Counted from the stretch's first letter, positions 1 to 6,605 are shown. The stretch is 9,116 nucleotides of DNA from Hadesarchaea archaeon (GCA_012962055.1 DTYD01000120.1:1-9116); one strand, 5' to 3'. Translations and numbers: made by a program. Notes: generated from the sequence alone by a model not told the origin.

Positions 1-108
1 CGCGGCGAGCAGGATAAATCCACCAACAGCGGCGATGAGCAGCGGCGCCGCTGTGGCGAGGATGGGTCCCCAAAAGCCTGGTCCGAACACGACGGTTTCA
101 GATACCAT
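1..108 (-). CDS. Start of a further membrane subunit of the antiporter operon (partial, runs off the window)
   Basis: An ATG at 108-106 overlaps the stop of the preceding mnhD gene in the arrangement TAATG, and 36 codons remain open to position 1. The visible product begins with MVSETVVFGPGFWGP and continues into a hydrophobic stretch rich in Ala, Leu and Ile (about residues 15-36) that looks like a first transmembrane helix. The tight coupling says it belongs to the same operon and probably the same membrane complex. By comparison with archaeal Mbh, Mbs and Mbx clusters, the gene after the MnhD/MbhH subunit is either a second MnhD/NuoL-like antiporter subunit (H') or the small linker protein MbhI. 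The fragment is too short to choose between them. The reading frame and start are well supported; the identity is not. Confidence 0.7.
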   Translation of the reverse strand, partial: MVSETVVFGPGFWGPILATAAPLLIAAVGGFILLAA

Positions 109-1622
109 TACATGCCCCCCAACCCCGCGGAAATGTACCCGCCGGAGTTCATGAGAGCTTCCTGCGCTGGACGGACGAGATCTATCCCTATCTGTGGAAG
201 TATTCCAAAGACCACACAGAGCACCCCGAGCAACATGATTGGGAACATCATAGACCGCGGGCTTTCTTTCACATCAGCCAGATGGCCGGGCCGTTGCCCG
301 AGGAAGATGTTGCTGAAGGCTTTTAGGAAGTAGGCGAGGGTGAGGGCGCTTGTGATCAGGGCAATAACGGTGATCGCGTATCCCGGCCAGTGTCCCCCCT
401 GGCCGGCCTCCACCCCCGCCATGTAAATCGTCCATTTGCTTGCGAACCCGTTGAGAGGTGGCACCCCCGAGATCGCCAAGGCTCCCACGCCGAACAGCGC
501 TCCGGTCACGGGCATGTTCTTCCAGAGTCCGCCCAGTTTGTCCATGTTTGACGTTCCCACACGATACACCACAGTTCCGGCTATCATGAAGAGCATGGTC
601 TTGTAGATCGCGTTGTTGAGCAGGTGGAAGAGGCCCCCCTGAATTCCCAGCGTCGTGCCCAGCCCCACACCAGCTAAAACGTATCCGATTTGAGATATGC
701 TGGAGTAAGCCAACAATCGCTTTAGGTCACGCTGGACCAAGGCCATTAAGGCGCCGAGAACCATCGTCACGAGTCCTAGCCCCGCTAACATGGCCCCGAT
801 GCCAAACGCCCCGAATAACATGTAAACGACGCGCAACATCGCATAGAGCCCAACGGTAGCAGTTGCGCCGGAGAAAAGGGCAGCGACAGGGGGTGGAGCG
901 GCTTGGTATGCATCGGGCATCCACATGTGGAGCGGGACCATCGCGATCTTGATGCCGAGTCCTATCACGAACAACCCCAACGGTAAGATCAGCGTCGTGG
1001 CGGGTAGGAATGGAAGATTTTGGGCGAGGTGTGCGATGTTAAGGCTGCCGGCCAGCCCGTAGAGAAACGCTACTCCGAGGATGATAAAGGAGGTCCCAAG
1101 GGAGCCGATGATCAAGTATTTGAGACCGGCTTCGATCGACTGCCAGTTTCTCCTGAACGCCACGAGCGCGTACGCGGCAATGGACATGATTTCGAAGAAA
1201 ACGTAGAGGTTGAACACATCTCCGGTGAGCACAACGCCCATCATCCCCGCCAGCATCAACATGAGGAGTGTGTAGTACTGGTCGAGTCCCGTATCCTTTT
1301 CCATCGACACGAATGAATACCCGACGATCAGGGCGCTAATTCCAGAAACGATGAGCGCTGCAAACAGGCCCAGCCCGTCAATGACAAGTGCGATTCCCCA
1401 CGGCGGGTCCCAGTTCCCCAGTTTGTATAGTATAATCTGACCACTCAACACTTCGGACAGCATGCTCCCCACGATTACAAGTTCTGCGAGCACCGCGGCA
1501 ATGGCGACCCATTCCCTAGCGTGATTTACGCCACGTTTCCGGGACAGAATCCCGATTATCGGCATCAGAAATGCTGCAAATAACGGCAGAAAAATTGCCA
1601 AGATCGGCGCGTGAGGAATCAT
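108..1622 (-). CDS. mnhD: MnhD/MbhH-type proton- or sodium-translocating antiporter subunit
   Basis: This 504-residue polytopic membrane protein belongs to the MrpD/NuoM/NuoN antiporter-like family and should form an ion-translocating channel in the cytoplasmic membrane. The family's key residues are visible. They are Glu144 in the NLYVFFEIM segment (TM5 glutamate), Lys168, and Lys225 followed by the VPLHMWMPDAYQAAPPPV signature (about 229-246). Further along come His333 and Lys341 in the FHLLNNAIYKTMLF segment, and Lys396 in NGFASKWTIYMAG, the terminal charged residue of the proton path. The length is normal for the family. The ATG at 1622 overlaps the mnhC stop by 4 nt, and the stop overlaps the next ATG, so it is co-translated. 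In archaeal Mbh/Mbs complexes the equivalent is subunit H. Whether Na+ or H+ is moved cannot be read from the sequence. Confidence 0.95.
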   Translation of the reverse strand: MIPHAPILAIFLPLFAAFLMPIIGILSRKRGVNHAREWVAIAAVLAELVIVGSMLSEVLSGQIILYKLGNWDPPWGIALVIDGLGLFAALIVSGISALIVGYSFVSMEKDTGLDQYYTLLMLMLAGMMGVVLTGDVFNLYVFFEIMSIAAYALVAFRRNWQSIEAGLKYLIIGSLGTSFIILGVAFLYGLAGSLNIAHLAQNLPFLPATTLILPLGLFVIGLGIKIAMVPLHMWMPDAYQAAPPPVAALFSGATATVGLYAMLRVVYMLFGAFGIGAMLAGLGLVTMVLGALMALVQRDLKRLLAYSSISQIGYVLAGVGLGTTLGIQGGLFHLLNNAIYKTMLFMIAGTVVYRVGTSNMDKLGGLWKNMPVTGALFGVGALAISGVPPLNGFASKWTIYMAGVEAGQGGHWPGYAITVIALITSALTLAYFLKAFSNIFLGQRPGHLADVKESPRSMMFPIMLLGVLCVVFGILPQIGIDLVRPAQEALMNSGGYISAGLGGM

Positions 1623-1981
1623 TCTTTAAATCTCCTTATCTTTTCGAGTTCGAGCGTGCCGTAGTATCGGTACGCGTAAATTGAAAGGGAAAGCGCTAGC
1701 GCTAGTATGCAGACGTTGATGACAATGGAAGTCAACACCAATGCTTGGGGGACGGGGTCAACTGCGCGAGCTGCAAAATTTGACGGGACTGAAGTCATCT
1801 CGTCCGTGACTATGGCGGCGATTCCTTCCATTCGATACCCCAAACTTATCAGGAACATGTGGATTCCATCGGTCAATATGGCGAGCCCGATGATCAGCTT
1901 TATTAGATTTCGTTTTAACACCAAACAATAAAGTCCTAGGGTGATCAACAGCATTGCGATAATGTAATTGAAATGCATCAT
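1619..1981 (-). CDS. mnhC: MnhC/MbhG-type antiporter subunit (NuoK-like)
   Basis: This 120-residue protein has three predicted transmembrane helices (about residues 4-22, 28-48 and 82-105) and belongs to the MrpC/NuoK family. The family signature DPVPQALVLTSIVI is present at residues 75-88, just before the last helix. In the Mrp and Mbh complexes this subunit packs against MnhD and contributes to the ion path. It starts with a double ATG (1981 and 1978). The first ATG overlaps the mnhB stop by 4 nt (ATGA) and is preferred. The stop overlaps the mnhD start by 4 nt. The C-terminal tail after the last helix is short and charged (ELEKIRRFKE). Nothing looks truncated. Confidence 0.94.
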   Translation of the reverse strand: MMHFNYIIAMLLITLGLYCLVLKRNLIKLIIGLAILTDGIHMFLISLGYRMEGIAAIVTDEMTSVPSNFAARAVDPVPQALVLTSIVINVCILALALSLSIYAYRYYGTLELEKIRRFKE

Positions 1982-2409
1982 TCTTCACCTCCAAAGCCGA
2001 ACAGCATGGCGTAGAAAATTAGCAGGATGCCGGCCGTGACTTTTACCCCCACGGCTAGGTACAACAATGGGAGATTGCCCCCGCTGAAGAGCCGTCCGAA
2101 CTCTCCGAGCGGAAAGACGTTCTGGAGAAAGGCCACACCCGCCAGAAGGCCGAACAACCCCAAAATGGCTATTGTGAGTCCTCCAATGCTCTCTAACACT
2201 TCCGCGCGCGTGAAACCTACACGTTCTTGGGCCCGTTCAATTCCGTATGCCAGAACCAACATGACAAATGAGGCAGCGATGATCACACCACCTGGAAAAC
2301 CACCCCCCGGAGTCAAGTGACCGTGAATTACCACATACGCTCCAAACAGGAACGTGAATGGAAAGAGAAGTCTCGCAGTGGTTCGCACTATTGGAGACAT
2401 GCCGGCCAT
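1978..2409 (-). CDS. mnhB: MnhB/MbhF-type antiporter subunit
   Basis: This 143-residue integral membrane protein has the MnhB domain (four predicted helices). The hallmark is a glycine-rich turn after the first helix, HGHLTPGGGFPGG at residues 29-41, with His29 and His31 conserved in the family. The last helix, around residues 117-137, is Gly/Ala-rich and includes Lys123. In Mrp antiporters MnhB is a stand-alone membrane subunit needed for assembly; in the archaeal Mbh complex it is subunit F and helps build the sodium path. The ATG at 2409 shares its T with the preceding stop (TAATG), and the stop overlaps mnhC by 4 nt. An internal ATG at codon 4 is a possible alternative start. Confidence 0.94.
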   Translation of the reverse strand: MAGMSPIVRTTARLLFPFTFLFGAYVVIHGHLTPGGGFPGGVIIAASFVMLVLAYGIERAQERVGFTRAEVLESIGGLTIAILGLFGLLAGVAFLQNVFPLGEFGRLFSGGNLPLLYLAVGVKVTAGILLIFYAMLFGFGGEE

Positions 2410-2717
2410 TATTCAGACCTCCTCGCAACACGGAACAGCATCACGACCCCGACCACGGCGGTGAACAACACCGTGGCTTCACCTAAAGTGTCATATCCGC
2501 GGTATCCCCAGACCACGCTCGTAACCACGTTAGCGGCTCCGGTTTGTTCCGGGGCATTTTCGAGAATTTGTTGACCTATCGCGTCTTCTGCACTTTCTCC
2601 GATTTGGCGTTGGGGGAATGATCCAAATGCGGGCATGGTCAACGTAACGGCCAAAATCAACAGCGCTCCGGTTGTTAGGACCATCGCCAGGGCCAGCGCT
2701 TGTTGAATCTTTGCCAT
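2409..2717 (-). CDS. MbhE-like subunit (C-terminal MnhA-type segment)
   Basis: This 102-residue protein has one helix near the N-terminus (about 8-30), a polar connecting region, and a second helix at about 82-97. The conserved block [18 protein letters not shown] lies at residues 63-80 and is typical of the hydrogenase subunit E / MnhA C-terminal family (Mbh subunit E). In bacterial Mrp systems this segment is the tail of the large MnhA or a fusion with MnhB; in archaea it is a separate small gene, as here. The ATG at 2717 follows the DUF4040 stop directly (TAA then ATG) with no spacer. The conserved Asp76 and Glu80 in the block are present. The family call is firm; its separate role in the complex is mostly structural and inferred. 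Confidence 0.88.
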   Translation of the reverse strand: MAKIQQALALAMVLTTGALLILAVTLTMPAFGSFPQRQIGESAEDAIGQQILENAPEQTGAANVVTSVVWGYRGYDTLGEATVLFTAVVGVVMLFRVARRSE

Positions 2718-2960
2718 TTATTCCTCCCTCCTCGTCCGACTTACGGCTATCACAAACAGGACCGTTGTCACCCCCGCCCCCACTGCGGCCTGGGTTATCG
2801 CAATGTCCGGTGCTCGAAGCATGTAAAAAATGACGGCGAGGACGATGCCTGCTCCCGCCAGTACTATCACAGAGTAAAGAAGGTCCCTGAGCTCTACCGC
2901 TATCAGGCAGAGTACCAGGATGAAAATGAGCAAGGAGTTTTGGATTAACGCTTCGATCAT
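2718..2960 (-). CDS. DUF4040 / MbhD-like antiporter subunit
   Basis: This 80-residue protein has three hydrophobic segments (about 4-22, 25-46 and 54-72). The strongest signature is RAPDIAITQAAVGAGV at about residues 49-64, the hallmark of the DUF4040 / MnhA C-terminal domain, called MbhD in archaeal membrane hydrogenases. It corresponds to the discontinuous helix region that sits next to MnhC in Mrp structures and is part of the ion route. The ATG at 2960 overlaps the mnhG stop by 4 nt. It ends in a charged tail (SRTRREE) and is immediately followed by the MbhE-like gene. Length is normal for the stand-alone archaeal form. Confidence 0.9.
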   Translation of the reverse strand: MIEALIQNSLLIFILVLCLIAVELRDLLYSVIVLAGAGIVLAVIFYMLRAPDIAITQAAVGAGVTTVLFVIAVSRTRREE

Positions 2961-3283
2961 CTCTTTTCCTCCTCAAGCTTGTCGGCCACGCTTTTCGGCC
3001 AGAGCTTTATCCCGGACTTGTGCGCCGCTCTGGCGATCGCATGAGAACTCACCGGACTCGTCAGAAAGAGGAAGAGGGCAATCACCACAGCTTTGACGGT
3101 AAATGCGCTGATCCCTCCGAGAATTCCAGCCCCCAGCACCAAAAAGATAGCACCGCCCACCACGACGACGGTGTTCGCATGTATGCGGTTGTAAACGTCC
3201 GGAAAGCGTAAGATCCCTATTGCCCCGATGATGGCGCATGCGGTGCCGATTCCCAACAACACGTAAGCGATTATCTCTATCAC
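2957..3283 (-). CDS. mnhG: MnhG/MbhC-type antiporter subunit
   Basis: This 108-residue protein has three predicted transmembrane helices and belongs to the MnhG/PhaG family. The family motif RFPDVYNRIHA lies at residues 26-36 after the first helix. A polar C-terminal tail with many Lys and Glu residues follows the last helix and is probably cytoplasmic. The start is a GTG at 3283 that overlaps the mnhF stop by 4 nt (GTGA), which fixes the start by coupling rather than by a strong ribosome binding site. MnhE, MnhF and MnhG together form the small membrane subcomplex of Mrp and Mbh systems. Confidence 0.94.
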   Translation of the reverse strand: MIEIIAYVLLGIGTACAIIGAIGILRFPDVYNRIHANTVVVVGGAIFLVLGAGILGGISAFTVKAVVIALFLFLTSPVSSHAIARAAHKSGIKLWPKSVADKLEEEKR

Positions 3284-3540
3284 GTTTCGACCCCTTGACC
3301 CTCAAGATATTTGGCGATGGCGAGTGTGCCCAAAAATGCGAGGAAGGCGTAGACCAGCGCAACATCAAGATAGATGGAAGCGTTGTAATAGGCACCCAAT
3401 AATACAAGAACCCCGATCATCAGCGCAACCAAAGCCTCGATGGCCACAACACGGTCTGGAGCGGTTGGGCCTAACGCGGCACGAAGGGCACACAGAAGAG
3501 AGGCACCAAAAAGTATGGTAAGAATTATGGATATCATCAT
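3280..3540 (-). CDS. mnhF: MnhF/MbhB-type antiporter subunit
   Basis: This 86-residue protein has three hydrophobic helices and fits the MnhF/PhaF family. The expected motif GPTAPDRVVAIE at residues 24-35 follows the first helix, and the third helix starts with YLDVALVYAFLAFLG, a second conserved block. The start is an ATG at 3540 (followed by a second ATG) overlapping the mnhE stop by 4 nt; the stop overlaps the mnhG GTG by 4 nt. The protein is full length for the family. Its role is as a membrane subunit of the Mrp/Mbh ion-pumping complex; bacterial MnhF homologues have also been linked to solute efflux, but the context here points to the complex. Confidence 0.94.
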   Translation of the reverse strand: MMISIILTILFGASLLCALRAALGPTAPDRVVAIEALVALMIGVLVLLGAYYNASIYLDVALVYAFLAFLGTLAIAKYLEGQGVET

Positions 3541-4055
3541 CCGAATATCCCCCTCAGGAAACGTTCGAATGGTCGGGCGATCTTCATATTAGTTTGATCT
3601 GGTTCGGTGGTATCTACATTGATCCAGTGCACATATAGAGACGGTTCTTCCCCGACGACATCAACACTGAGCGTGCCGGGTGTCATGGTAATTGCGTTGG
3701 CGAGGCCCGTTATCCCAAAATCTGATCTGAGTTCTGTAGGAACGCGAACGATACCCGGCTTGATGGGCATTCGTGGGTGCAAAATATAGTAGATCACCTT
3801 TGCATGCGCTTTTATCTCAGCCCAGGTGTAAGCGAATGGATAAGCCATAGCGTAAGCCAATCGTTTCGGATGCAATTTCTGGCGCATTCCGCCATGAAAA
3901 AGAAATTCATAGGAGACCACTGCAATGAAAGCCGAAACCACCGCGCCCACAACTAGTTCTTGGGGATCCAGCGAAGTGGTTAAGATCATCCACGTGGCCC
4001 AGAGACACAGGAATGTGGCAGGTAACCTCGCGCTGCTCATGGTCATTACCTTCAT
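3537..4055 (-). CDS. mnhE: MnhE/MbhA-type antiporter subunit, first gene of the operon
   Basis: This 172-residue protein has two or three N-terminal hydrophobic segments (about 12-28, 34-53 and 67-90) followed by a soluble C-terminal domain. The conserved core GLANAITMTPGTLSVDV (about residues 116-132) is the MnhE signature, and a YVHWINVDT block follows. The family normally has about 160-170 residues, so it is complete. It is the first gene after rpoD and is separated from it by 79 nt containing an oligo-T stretch and a candidate promoter, so it probably begins the antiporter transcript. The chosen ATG (4055) has no clear Shine-Dalgarno sequence. Internal ATGs at codons 4 and 6 are alternatives. 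Confidence 0.93.
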   Translation of the reverse strand: MKVMTMSSARLPATFLCLWATWMILTTSLDPQELVVGAVVSAFIAVVSYEFLFHGGMRQKLHPKRLAYAMAYPFAYTWAEIKAHAKVIYYILHPRMPIKPGIVRVPTELRSDFGITGLANAITMTPGTLSVDVVGEEPSLYVHWINVDTTEPDQTNMKIARPFERFLRGIFG

Positions 4056-4061
4056 CGAGCA

Positions 4062-4077
4062 ATAACACAGGGGTTAT
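4062..4077. promoter_or_regulatory. Small inverted repeat between promoter box and mnhE start
   Basis: Positions 4062-4066 (ATAAC) and 4073-4077 (GTTAT) form a perfect 5-bp inverted repeat with a 6-nt centre, placed between the candidate TATA box and the mnhE ATG. Such a position would suit an operator for a dimeric repressor. The repeat is short and could be chance. Confidence 0.25.
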
Positions 4078-4090
4078 CTTTAATTTTTCG
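4077..4090 (-). promoter_or_regulatory. Candidate BRE/TATA promoter of the antiporter operon
   Basis: On the minus strand the sequence CGAAAAATTAAAGA reads like an archaeal purine-rich BRE followed by an AT-rich TATA box. Its centre is about 27 nt upstream of the mnhE ATG, so transcription would start at or within a few bases of the start codon and give a leaderless or very short leader. That agrees with the lack of a Shine-Dalgarno sequence there. The position is inferred from consensus only. Confidence 0.45.
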
Positions 4091-4097
4091 TTTCATC

Positions 4098-4103
4098 AAA
4101 AAA
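4098..4103 (-). terminator. Oligo-T terminator candidate after rpoD
   Basis: Six T residues in a row on the minus strand lie about 32 nt after the rpoD stop, within an AT-rich stretch. Archaeal RNA polymerase terminates at oligo-T tracts without needing a hairpin. It would separate the ribosomal/polymerase transcript from the antiporter operon. Confidence 0.4.
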
Positions 4104-4134
4104 TTAAGTTGTAAAAGTGCGTTTCAGCAGACGG

Positions 4135-4923
4135 TCAGAGTTTGTTCGCTAACTTGGAGAACTCTTCAAATTTGTCCTCGAGCACTTTTGTCGCCTGTAA
4201 AATAAGTTGATCTGGAGAAAGCGCGCCAGACGACTCGGCACGAAAGATGAACTTCGTTGAGTCCCCACTTACTTTCACCGCGTCGTTTGAGCAGGCTTCA
4301 ATGCACGCTTTGCACAGGGTACAGAGTGTCGGGTCCTTTACCATAATTTTATCGTTCACGACCTCCAGGATGTTTTTGGGACAGGCCTTGACGCATTCAC
4401 CACAAGCATTACAAGTTTTTTCATCGAACTCAAGCACCGGCATGTATTTGTATGTGACGATCCCGGGTTGCCATTTTGTGTGTTCTTTGCCCAGCCCCAA
4501 ACGTGCGATTGCGGTCAGTTCCAACTTCTGCCCCCTGCCAAGTCTGGTTATGGGAATCGAGTCGCTTACGGGTTTTACTTCATCGTCAGACGATTTCAGG
4601 TCGCCGCTGGTGACGGTGGTTGGTCCCTCCTTTTTGAGCGTAAGTTCAACACCGCATTTGGGGCAACGTCCTTCCTGGCAACTGCATTCGGTTGGGAGAT
4701 TGTAACCTTTGATGGGAGTTCGCAGTGGTACAAGGGCAAGTCGGTGTGCTATTATTTCATCATACATGGCAGAATCGTTGGTCTTGAACTCGACTTCATC
4801 TATGGCCATAATTGGCACTTCACGCATGGCCACACGTCGGAGAGAGTTCGCAAAAGCAGGGTTAGACCCAGAGAGCACAAACTCCATTTCGTCGTCATCG
4901 AGTTTTCGAATTTCGAGTTGCAT
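4135..4923 (-). CDS. rpoD: DNA-directed RNA polymerase subunit D with two [4Fe-4S] sites
   Basis: Archaeal counterpart of bacterial alpha and eukaryotic Rpb3; with subunit L it nucleates RNA polymerase assembly in the cytoplasm. The N-terminal dimerisation domain includes NPAFANSLRRVAMREVP (about residues 21-37). A four-cysteine group follows at Cys80, Cys82, Cys87 and Cys90. The ferredoxin-like domain (about 165-215) holds two full cluster motifs: Cys171, 174, 177, 181 and Cys201, 204, 207, 211. Eight cysteines define the class that can bind two [4Fe-4S] clusters, as described for Methanosarcina; many archaea keep only one or none. The 262 residues are normal for this class. The ATG at 4923 has a GGTGAT ribosome binding site 3-4 nt upstream, 45 nt after rps11. 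rps11 precedes it as usual, but the usual rpl18e does not follow. Confidence 0.97.
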   Translation of the reverse strand: MQLEIRKLDDDEMEFVLSGSNPAFANSLRRVAMREVPIMAIDEVEFKTNDSAMYDEIIAHRLALVPLRTPIKGYNLPTECSCQEGRCPKCGVELTLKKEGPTTVTSGDLKSSDDEVKPVSDSIPITRLGRGQKLELTAIARLGLGKEHTKWQPGIVTYKYMPVLEFDEKTCNACGECVKACPKNILEVVNDKIMVKDPTLCTLCKACIEACSNDAVKVSGDSTKFIFRAESSGALSPDQLILQATKVLEDKFEEFSKLANKL

Positions 4924-4937
4924 CGGATCACCGAAAC
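4924..4937 (-). promoter_or_regulatory. Ribosome binding site of rpoD
   Basis: On the minus strand GGTGATCCG immediately precedes the rpoD ATG. GGTGAT matches the anti-Shine-Dalgarno end of archaeal 16S rRNA (AUCACCUCC). It supports the ATG at 4923 and shows that rpoD, unlike its coupled neighbours rps4 and rps11, has its own initiation signal. Confidence 0.6.
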
Positions 4938-4968
4938 CGTCTGCTAGATGATGTTGGATTTGGTTGTT

Positions 4969-5358
4969 TTAAATCCTTCTTCCTCTGCGACCTCCAGGTT
5001 TCCGTGTTCCGTCGTGTGGGATTGGCGTTGCGTCCTCAATCCGTCCGATCCTCAACCCGGCGCGCGCTAAAGCCCGGATCGCCGCCTGCGCTCCGGGACC
5101 GGGAGTTTTTGACCCGCTTCCACCCGGTGCACGAACTTTTATATGGACACCGCTGAATCCCTTATCCATAGCTTCTTCTGCCGCTCGCATGGCAGCCTGC
5201 ATGGCTGCGTAGGGGGAGGATTCTTCACGATCCGCTTTCACTATCATACCTCCAGAGCAGCGGGCCACAGTCTCTGCTCCTGTGAGGTCGGTTATGTGGA
5301 CGATGGTGTTGTTGAATGATGAGTAAATGTGTGCTACCCCCCATTTTCCGTCGGTCAC
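4969..5358 (-). CDS. rps11: 30S ribosomal protein S11 (uS11)
   Basis: This 129-residue protein of the small ribosomal subunit platform matches archaeal S11 throughout. It has the N-terminal [19 protein letters not shown], the central [16 protein letters not shown], a [11 protein letters not shown] turn, and the basic C-terminus ending [15 protein letters not shown] that contacts 16S rRNA. Length is typical. The start is a GTG at 5358, fixed by a 4-nt overlap (GTGA) with the end of rps4, so translation is coupled. It sits in the classic archaeal alpha-operon order S13-S4-S11-RpoD. Confidence 0.97.
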   Translation of the reverse strand: MTDGKWGVAHIYSSFNNTIVHITDLTGAETVARCSGGMIVKADREESSPYAAMQAAMRAAEEAMDKGFSGVHIKVRAPGGSGSKTPGPGAQAAIRALARAGLRIGRIEDATPIPHDGTRKPGGRRGRRI

Positions 5359-5945
5359 GCTTCTCCCTCCGATTGATTTCCAGCGGTCTCCTCACTTTTC
5401 CCCGCGTGGATCTCCGCTTTTTCTTCGGGAGCCGGCTCGGGGACCGGGGCAACTGGGACTTCGGGAGGCTTTTGTGGCGGTGCGCTCCCCACATACTCGA
5501 TCAGCGGTTCTTCGTCAACCGATACAAGATAACTTGGCACGTTGACTTTTCTATTTCCCACCGCGATGTGGCCGTGAAGTACGAGTTGCCGCGCTTGTCT
5601 TGAGGTCTTAGCAAAACCTTTTCGCCACACCATGGTCTGCAGGCGTCGTTCGAGCAGTTTTTCAAGAGTTAATCCCAGCACGTCGTCGAGCGTCGCCTCG
5701 GTGCCAACAAGCCCAAGCTTTCGAAGTCGCTTCAACAGTTGTTTGGTCTCGCGTTCAGCCTGCGGCCCAGATGCCGCAAGCAGTTTTCGCGCCTGCCGTC
5801 TAAAATTCCTGAGGAGGGTATGCGTTCGCCAGATCTCCTTTTTACGCCTGAGCCCAAACTGACGTAACGTTTTATCCTCAGCGTCCATACGTTCCTTTTC
5901 CCAAGGGTGGGAGGGTTTGAGATATTTTTTACGTTGGCGCTTCAC
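5355..5945 (-). CDS. rps4: 30S ribosomal protein S4 (uS4) with an extended acidic tail
   Basis: This 196-residue protein initiates assembly of the 30S 5' domain. The N-terminal part ([18 protein letters not shown]) and the S4 RNA-binding domain are clear; the latter runs from about residue 103 to 150 and includes [17 protein letters not shown] and [19 protein letters not shown]. Archaeal S4 usually ends near 170-180 residues. Here residues 157-196 form a proline-, alanine- and glutamate-rich tail with no expected fold. The GTG start at 5945 overlaps the rps13 stop by 4 nt, and its own stop overlaps rps11 by 4 nt. Confidence 0.96.
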   Translation of the reverse strand: MKRQRKKYLKPSHPWEKERMDAEDKTLRQFGLRRKKEIWRTHTLLRNFRRQARKLLAASGPQAERETKQLLKRLRKLGLVGTEATLDDVLGLTLEKLLERRLQTMVWRKGFAKTSRQARQLVLHGHIAVGNRKVNVPSYLVSVDEEPLIEYVGSAPPQKPPEVPVAPVPEPAPEEKAEIHAGKSEETAGNQSEGEA

Positions 5946-6463
5946 CCTTTTTCCTCCTTGCTTTCGGCCTTCTCGCGTTTACCCCGTGCAGGTTTCGCCG
6001 CTTCTTCACGTATCCGGACTTCTTTGCGTTTCACACCGACCACAAGGCCCTTCCTCCCTGTGGTACGCGTACGCTGCCCCCGCACGGGCAATCCTAGCTC
6101 GTGGCGGATCCCGCGGCGACTTCGGATGCGTCGCTCCCTACCGATGTCCGAACGCACGCTGATGTCTACATCTGTGCCCACCAAATGGAGATCCCTGCCC
6201 GTTTCGAAATCTTTTCTTCGGTTCAGCATCCAGCCGGGAATCCCGTGATCAGCCGGATTCTTTAGAATTTTTTCGACCAGTTCGATCTGCTGCTGGCTGA
6301 GTTCCCCCAACTTTGTGAACGGGTCAACGCTGGCCACGTAGGCCACCGCTCGGGCATAGCTGATGTTAACGCCTTTTAGGTCGGATAACGCCATCTGAAC
6401 TTGCTTTCCACCCGATAGATCCTTGCCAGCTATCCGCACAATGTGCTTGAACTCCTCCGGCAT
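5942..6463 (-). CDS. rps13: 30S ribosomal protein S13 (uS13)
   Basis: This 173-residue head protein of the 30S subunit contacts tRNA and the 50S subunit. It has the archaeal S13 form: [18 protein letters not shown] near the N-terminus, the helix-two-turn-helix region, [14 protein letters not shown] (about 99-112), and the RNA-binding [20 protein letters not shown] (about 138-157). The usual archaeal length is about 150, so the last 18-20 residues, rich in Lys and Glu, are a small extension. The ATG at 6463 is the first in frame and lies 54 nt after the tRNA. The leader has a TATA-like box but only a weak ribosome binding site. It is the first gene of the coupled S13-S4-S11 set. Confidence 0.97.
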   Translation of the reverse strand: MPEEFKHIVRIAGKDLSGGKQVQMALSDLKGVNISYARAVAYVASVDPFTKLGELSQQQIELVEKILKNPADHGIPGWMLNRRKDFETGRDLHLVGTDVDISVRSDIGRERRIRSRRGIRHELGLPVRGQRTRTTGRKGLVVGVKRKEVRIREEAAKPARGKREKAESKEEKG

Positions 6464-6496
6464 TCAATCAAGCCTTTTCTACTTTTGTTGAGACGT

Positions 6497-6505
6497 CTTA
6501 TTAAG
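6497..6505 (-). promoter_or_regulatory. Candidate TATA box for the rps13 operon
   Basis: On the minus strand CTTAATAAG lies 34-42 nt upstream of the rps13 ATG, in the short gap between the tRNA 3' end and the gene. It would give a leader of roughly 10-15 nt. Read-through from the tRNA transcript is an alternative, and the call rests on consensus only. Confidence 0.35.
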
Positions 6506-6517
6506 CCGTTCGAGAGA

Positions 6518-6605
6518 TGGCGCCGGGGAGGGGATTTGAACCCCTGAGGTCCAGAGGACCGCATGCTCTCCAAGCATGCGCGCTTCCTGGCTACGCCACC
6601 CCGGC
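6518..6605 (-). tRNA. tRNA-Ser (anticodon GGA), class II, CCA encoded
   Basis: A full cloverleaf can be drawn. The acceptor stem GCCGGGG pairs with CCCCGGC (6605-6599 with 6528-6522). The D stem is GCG/CGC. The anticodon stem CATGC/GCATG (6578-6574 with 6566-6562) holds a 7-nt loop TTGGAGA, with anticodon GGA at 6571-6569. The T stem AGGGG/CCCCT encloses loop TTCAAAT. A long variable arm (GGTCC-TCT-GGACC) marks class II, and with the anticodon and discriminator G at 6521 it identifies serine, reading UCC and UCU codons. The 3' CCA is encoded at 6520-6518. All acceptor pairs are G-C, as in thermophiles. No intron is seen. It sits between cbf5 and rps13 and has its own promoter. Confidence 0.97.

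Noticed and set aside
1..4055. A bacterial-type mrpABCDEFG antiporter
   Set aside because: The order E-F-G first, the separate small DUF4040 and MbhE-like genes, and the lack of a NuoL-like MnhA in the window match the archaeal Mbh/Mbs arrangement instead; only sequence beyond position 1 could overturn this.
4247..4705. Plus-strand open frame of 152 codons opposite rpoD
   Set aside because: It is a mirror of the rpoD coding sequence with no family signature; rpoD is certain on the other strand.
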